From Acanthornis magna (Eukaryota > Chordata > Aves > Passeriformes > Acanthizidae): DNA of 64,000 nt. Positions 61,263 to 64,000 of the stretch are shown here, one piece after another. Location: positions 124,001 to 188,000 of the forward strand of contig JAWUZG010000177.1 of the NCBI GenBank assembly GCA_036785705.1, in the 5' to 3' direction. Position numbers and translations under genes: made by a program. Within the stretch, counting starts at the first letter, position 1. Each line of letters starts with the position of its first letter. Under the pieces are notes generated by a model. It saw nothing but the letters and a program-made list of their open reading frames with translations, ran no database searches and was not told where the DNA came from.

Positions 61263-64000
61263 GGATGGACAGACAGGACACTGTGTCCTCCCCAGGCTTC
61301 CAAATGGGTGCAGACAGAGGTGGTGGGAGCTGCCCCAGGGGAAGGATGAGTAAGATTTCCCCACCAGCAGGGTCAGGCCAGGAGGAAACCACAGACAGTA
61401 AAGAAAAACTCAGCTCCACTGATGCTGGACCAAAGTCACTCCAGAGAGGAGGAACAGCCCTGTTCACATCCTCCCATAAAAACTTCTTCTCCAACTTGTT
61501 GCAGCTGTAGCACATCCCACAGAACCCTGGATGAGCTCTGTTCTTCCTGTCAGCCCCTTCCCTTCACACTGTTTAAGGATAAAAGGTCCTTTCCTAAAGA
61601 AGGAAACCACGAAAATCATGTTCTGGTGAAATCCTGCTCTGCTCTCCACGCCTTCCAACCTCTGTCTCTTTGCATGCAGCTTAATTACCTTCATTAATGG
61701 CACAAAGAAGAATCCTAATGGCTTTGTTTTGTAGTTATTTGCCTCCCTGGGTGTTCGCAGATTGGGGTATAAGAACAGGAGCTGCTTCAGGATCTGCTCA
61801 AATTTGCCAAGACTGATGCAGCTCTGCCCAGAATCTGCCCCGGGCAGCCTGACCTCTGGTCGAGGAGCCACGGCAGGAGATTCCAGAGTCCAAGGACAAG
61901 CCAGGAAGGCAGAGAGTCCATCTGCAGCCAGGGAAGGTGGTGGACACCTGCTTGGGGACACCTGGGAGACAAGCACGGAGAACAGGGCAAGAAGAGCTGC
62001 CTCTTATCCTCCACTTTTACACTCAAATAAGAAGTCACAGCATTCCCAGTGCTGCAATGCTGGATTATATGCCATGGAAAAGCTACAGCAGCGTGGCTGC
62101 AGGGCACATGGCATTAGTGTTCCTGTCAGGTAGGTCCACCAGGGTTTGCAGTTAAATGGCAAAATATGGGAAACAAACAAAGGATGACACAGGGAGAATA
62201 AAGCTTATTCCCTGCCTGGACCAAGAGATTCATGGCCAGGCTATGGGAGAATTCCTGCCTGCACAGACACACAAATTCCTGCTCTCTGTGTTTTTCCACA
62301 CTTGAAAACACCGAGAGCAGCAAGGGAGGTGGCCCAGCCACGCAGAGTGCACAGACCTTGGCAAGACAGGAGAAATAAGTGCTTTTCCTTTCGGTGTTTC
62401 CTTTTATTCCTCACGGTCAACAGGACAGAACACCTTTTAGCACCTCGTGCAGATGCAGTTTAACACCTCCAAGGTGGAATTAGCAGGTCACAGTGCACCC
62501 CAGGAGGGAGCAGTGAGCCTCTCTGCAGAGAAAGTGCTGCGAGAGGGCAGCGAAAGGAACCTCCATTTAAGGGGAAATTAATGGCATTTATTTCACACCA
62601 TCTTAATCCTTTCGATTCTGTGCCATCCTGAGGACGGAGCTGGGGATACTCTGAGGATGAGCCTACACCAGCATCCCCCAGTTGTCACCTCGTGCTGCAC
62701 ACCACGTCACACCACAGAAACTGAGCAAAACCCAAGCAGAAGATGGGAACCCACAAAACAGGCCCCATCCCACAGCAGGAATTGCTCCTCCTTCACTCAG
62801 GGCCACTAAATTCCCATCAAAGTAAAATTCCTACAAAATACAGGGCAGCCTATAGGCAGGGATGGGGCGTGAAACAACAGCTGGGGTCTGCATCTCTTCT
62901 CCTACAGCCCTGCCCCTTGCCAAGGGGCACATCTGTCCCCTGGCTGTGCATCTGTGGGTGCATCTGTCACTCGAGCCCTGTCCCTCCTCACCATGTGGCA
63001 CCAGACTGGAGAAGTTTTTGCTTTTGAAGTTCGATGCCACGCCACGTTTATCGCCACTAAGGGGACACTCCACACTGTAAAAAACTAAGGGCTGGGCCGT
63101 GTTTGTGCCTTGAGGGGCTGAGCAAAGTGTTGCCAGCCCTCTTGGCTCGTAAATCTCCTCAGAGGGGGTGTTGTTGGTTCTCCTGTTGGAGGGCAGGTGC
63201 TCTGAGGGAGTTGTGATGCTGCCGAGCAAAAAGTCAAATCCTGGCTCCTCTCTTCCATTTCATCTGGCATAAAAAATGAGCCACAGTCACTTCTACTGTC
63301 CCCAAATGACATGGCACGGCTTGGGTTTGTGCTTTCATGTCCTTTTGCTACCAAACCTGGGGGATTACCCCGACTCTGCTTACTGAGGATGGGTTTGGGG
63401 AGGTGTTAACCCTTGGAGCAGGTCTGGGCTTCACCTTCCGGCACAACAGATTGACTCCTGCCAAAACCACATTGGCAAATGTGCTGGTAATTAAACAAAG
63501 TGGGCATCCAAGGGGCAGAGGCGGTGTTTAGCATCCTCCCAGAGACAAAACCTGCAAAGTGCCTGCAGCGGCAGCAGACAGAGGAGGCGCGGCAGCCAGC
63601 AGCAGTGCCAAGAGACAAACTCCAGAATTCCAACTCTCTGGCATGGCCGACAGCCCAGAAGATACTGCAGCCCCTCTCTGGAAGCTGGCTGAGGAGCCAG
63701 GAAAGCACAGCGAAAGTTTTGACAGTCTGCCACCTTCATTGTGCACAAAATGCTCCTGTGGGCTGGGGACACACGGTGTGAGCCCCTGTGTCACCGACCT
63801 GGCCGGGATGCAGAAAATTAAAGATTTTCTTGAACCAGCTTTTGAGGAGAAACCTTCACTCACCATCCGCCACCACCAACAGAGCCAGGAAACAGCCAAG
63901 GTTTTGCCACGAGTTCACATCCCATGGCATTGCCCATTTCTCCTGTCGAGGGGATCCCCCTTTCTCTCCGCTGACTCGTGAACCACCCCCACGATCCATC

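Larger units (their letters stand above)
29091..64000 (-). other. part of the intron upstream of the plexin exon
   Basis: No further exon with paired splice sites and a recognisable plexin reading frame was found on either strand. The stretch holds CR1 fragments, the 46-bp minisatellite, a CpG-rich block, an LTR-like element, hairpins and low-complexity tracts, all listed separately. Blocks with nothing recognisable beyond ordinary unique intron include 29900-30890, 31830-33750, 34730-36380, 38330-39600, 40410-41700, 41935-43800, 44195-46255, 46310-47430, 48290-49700, 49925-51330, 53695-57540, 57815-59510 and 61265-64000. That it is a single intron is inferred from the absence of other exons; a nested or antisense gene is not excluded. 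Confidence 0.6.

Noticed and set aside
63559..63981. 140-codon open frame (MPAAAADRGG...) on the plus strand near the window edge
   Set aside because: The Ala-rich start invites a gene call, but no family is recognisable and no promoter or Kozak evidence supports it.
1..64000. strand bias of CR1 insertions
   Set aside because: Minus copies slightly outnumber plus copies (about 17 to 14), which is not meaningful at this sample size.

Overview
This is a piece of bird nuclear DNA, most likely from a passerine or related neoavian. The evidence is about thirty dispersed fragments of CR1, the dominant avian LINE. They carry its familiar 3' tail (ending ATTCTATGATTCT or ATTCTGTGA), its C-rich 'ccatgggcagggacacc' block and 5' truncations. 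Two endogenous-retrovirus LTR-like elements, vertebrate splice signals and sparse coding content fit the same picture. The species assignment is inference from repeat style only.

I can support one protein-coding exon with confidence. It is a 132-bp minus-strand exon at 28959-29090 encoding 44 residues of the last sema-propeller blade of a class A plexin (contains RDMAFS and LYIMSEKQ), bounded by a consensus acceptor and donor. The residues resemble plexin-A4 more than A1 or A2 as I remember those families, so I label it PLXNA4 with moderate confidence. If so, the whole window lies inside that gene: 29091-64000 is part of the upstream intron and 1-28958 part of the downstream intron. No second plexin exon was recognised. 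The many other open frames are non-coding: they cross CR1 copies, satellites or ordinary intron, and none shows a recognisable domain.

Layout. From 1 to 14 kb: an imperfect hairpin at the left edge, mostly plus-oriented CR1 fragments, a well-bounded 281-bp solo LTR with a 6-bp target duplication (2515-2795), and a 350-bp AT microsatellite made of three successive periods (7, 10 and 5 bp). From 14 to 29 kb: ordinary intron with CR1 fragments and AT-rich, non-repetitive blocks that look like conserved enhancers. Around 29 kb: the plexin exon, with a CR1 tail 68 bp upstream of its acceptor. From 30.9 to 31.8 kb: a minisatellite of about 20 copies of a 46-bp unit. From 32 to 50 kb: many minus-oriented CR1 fragments, a compact CpG-rich block at 39.7-40.0 kb, and the first of two CR1 pairs joined through their truncated 5' ends. 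From 50 to 64 kb: a second LTR-like element, the second such CR1 pair, a perfect 20-bp-arm hairpin, and GC-richer intron.

I found no new multi-gene system, no tRNA or rRNA gene, no CRISPR array and no operon. The most distinctive signals are the minisatellite, the two joined inverted CR1 pairs, the CpG-rich block, the perfect hairpin and the composite AT satellite.
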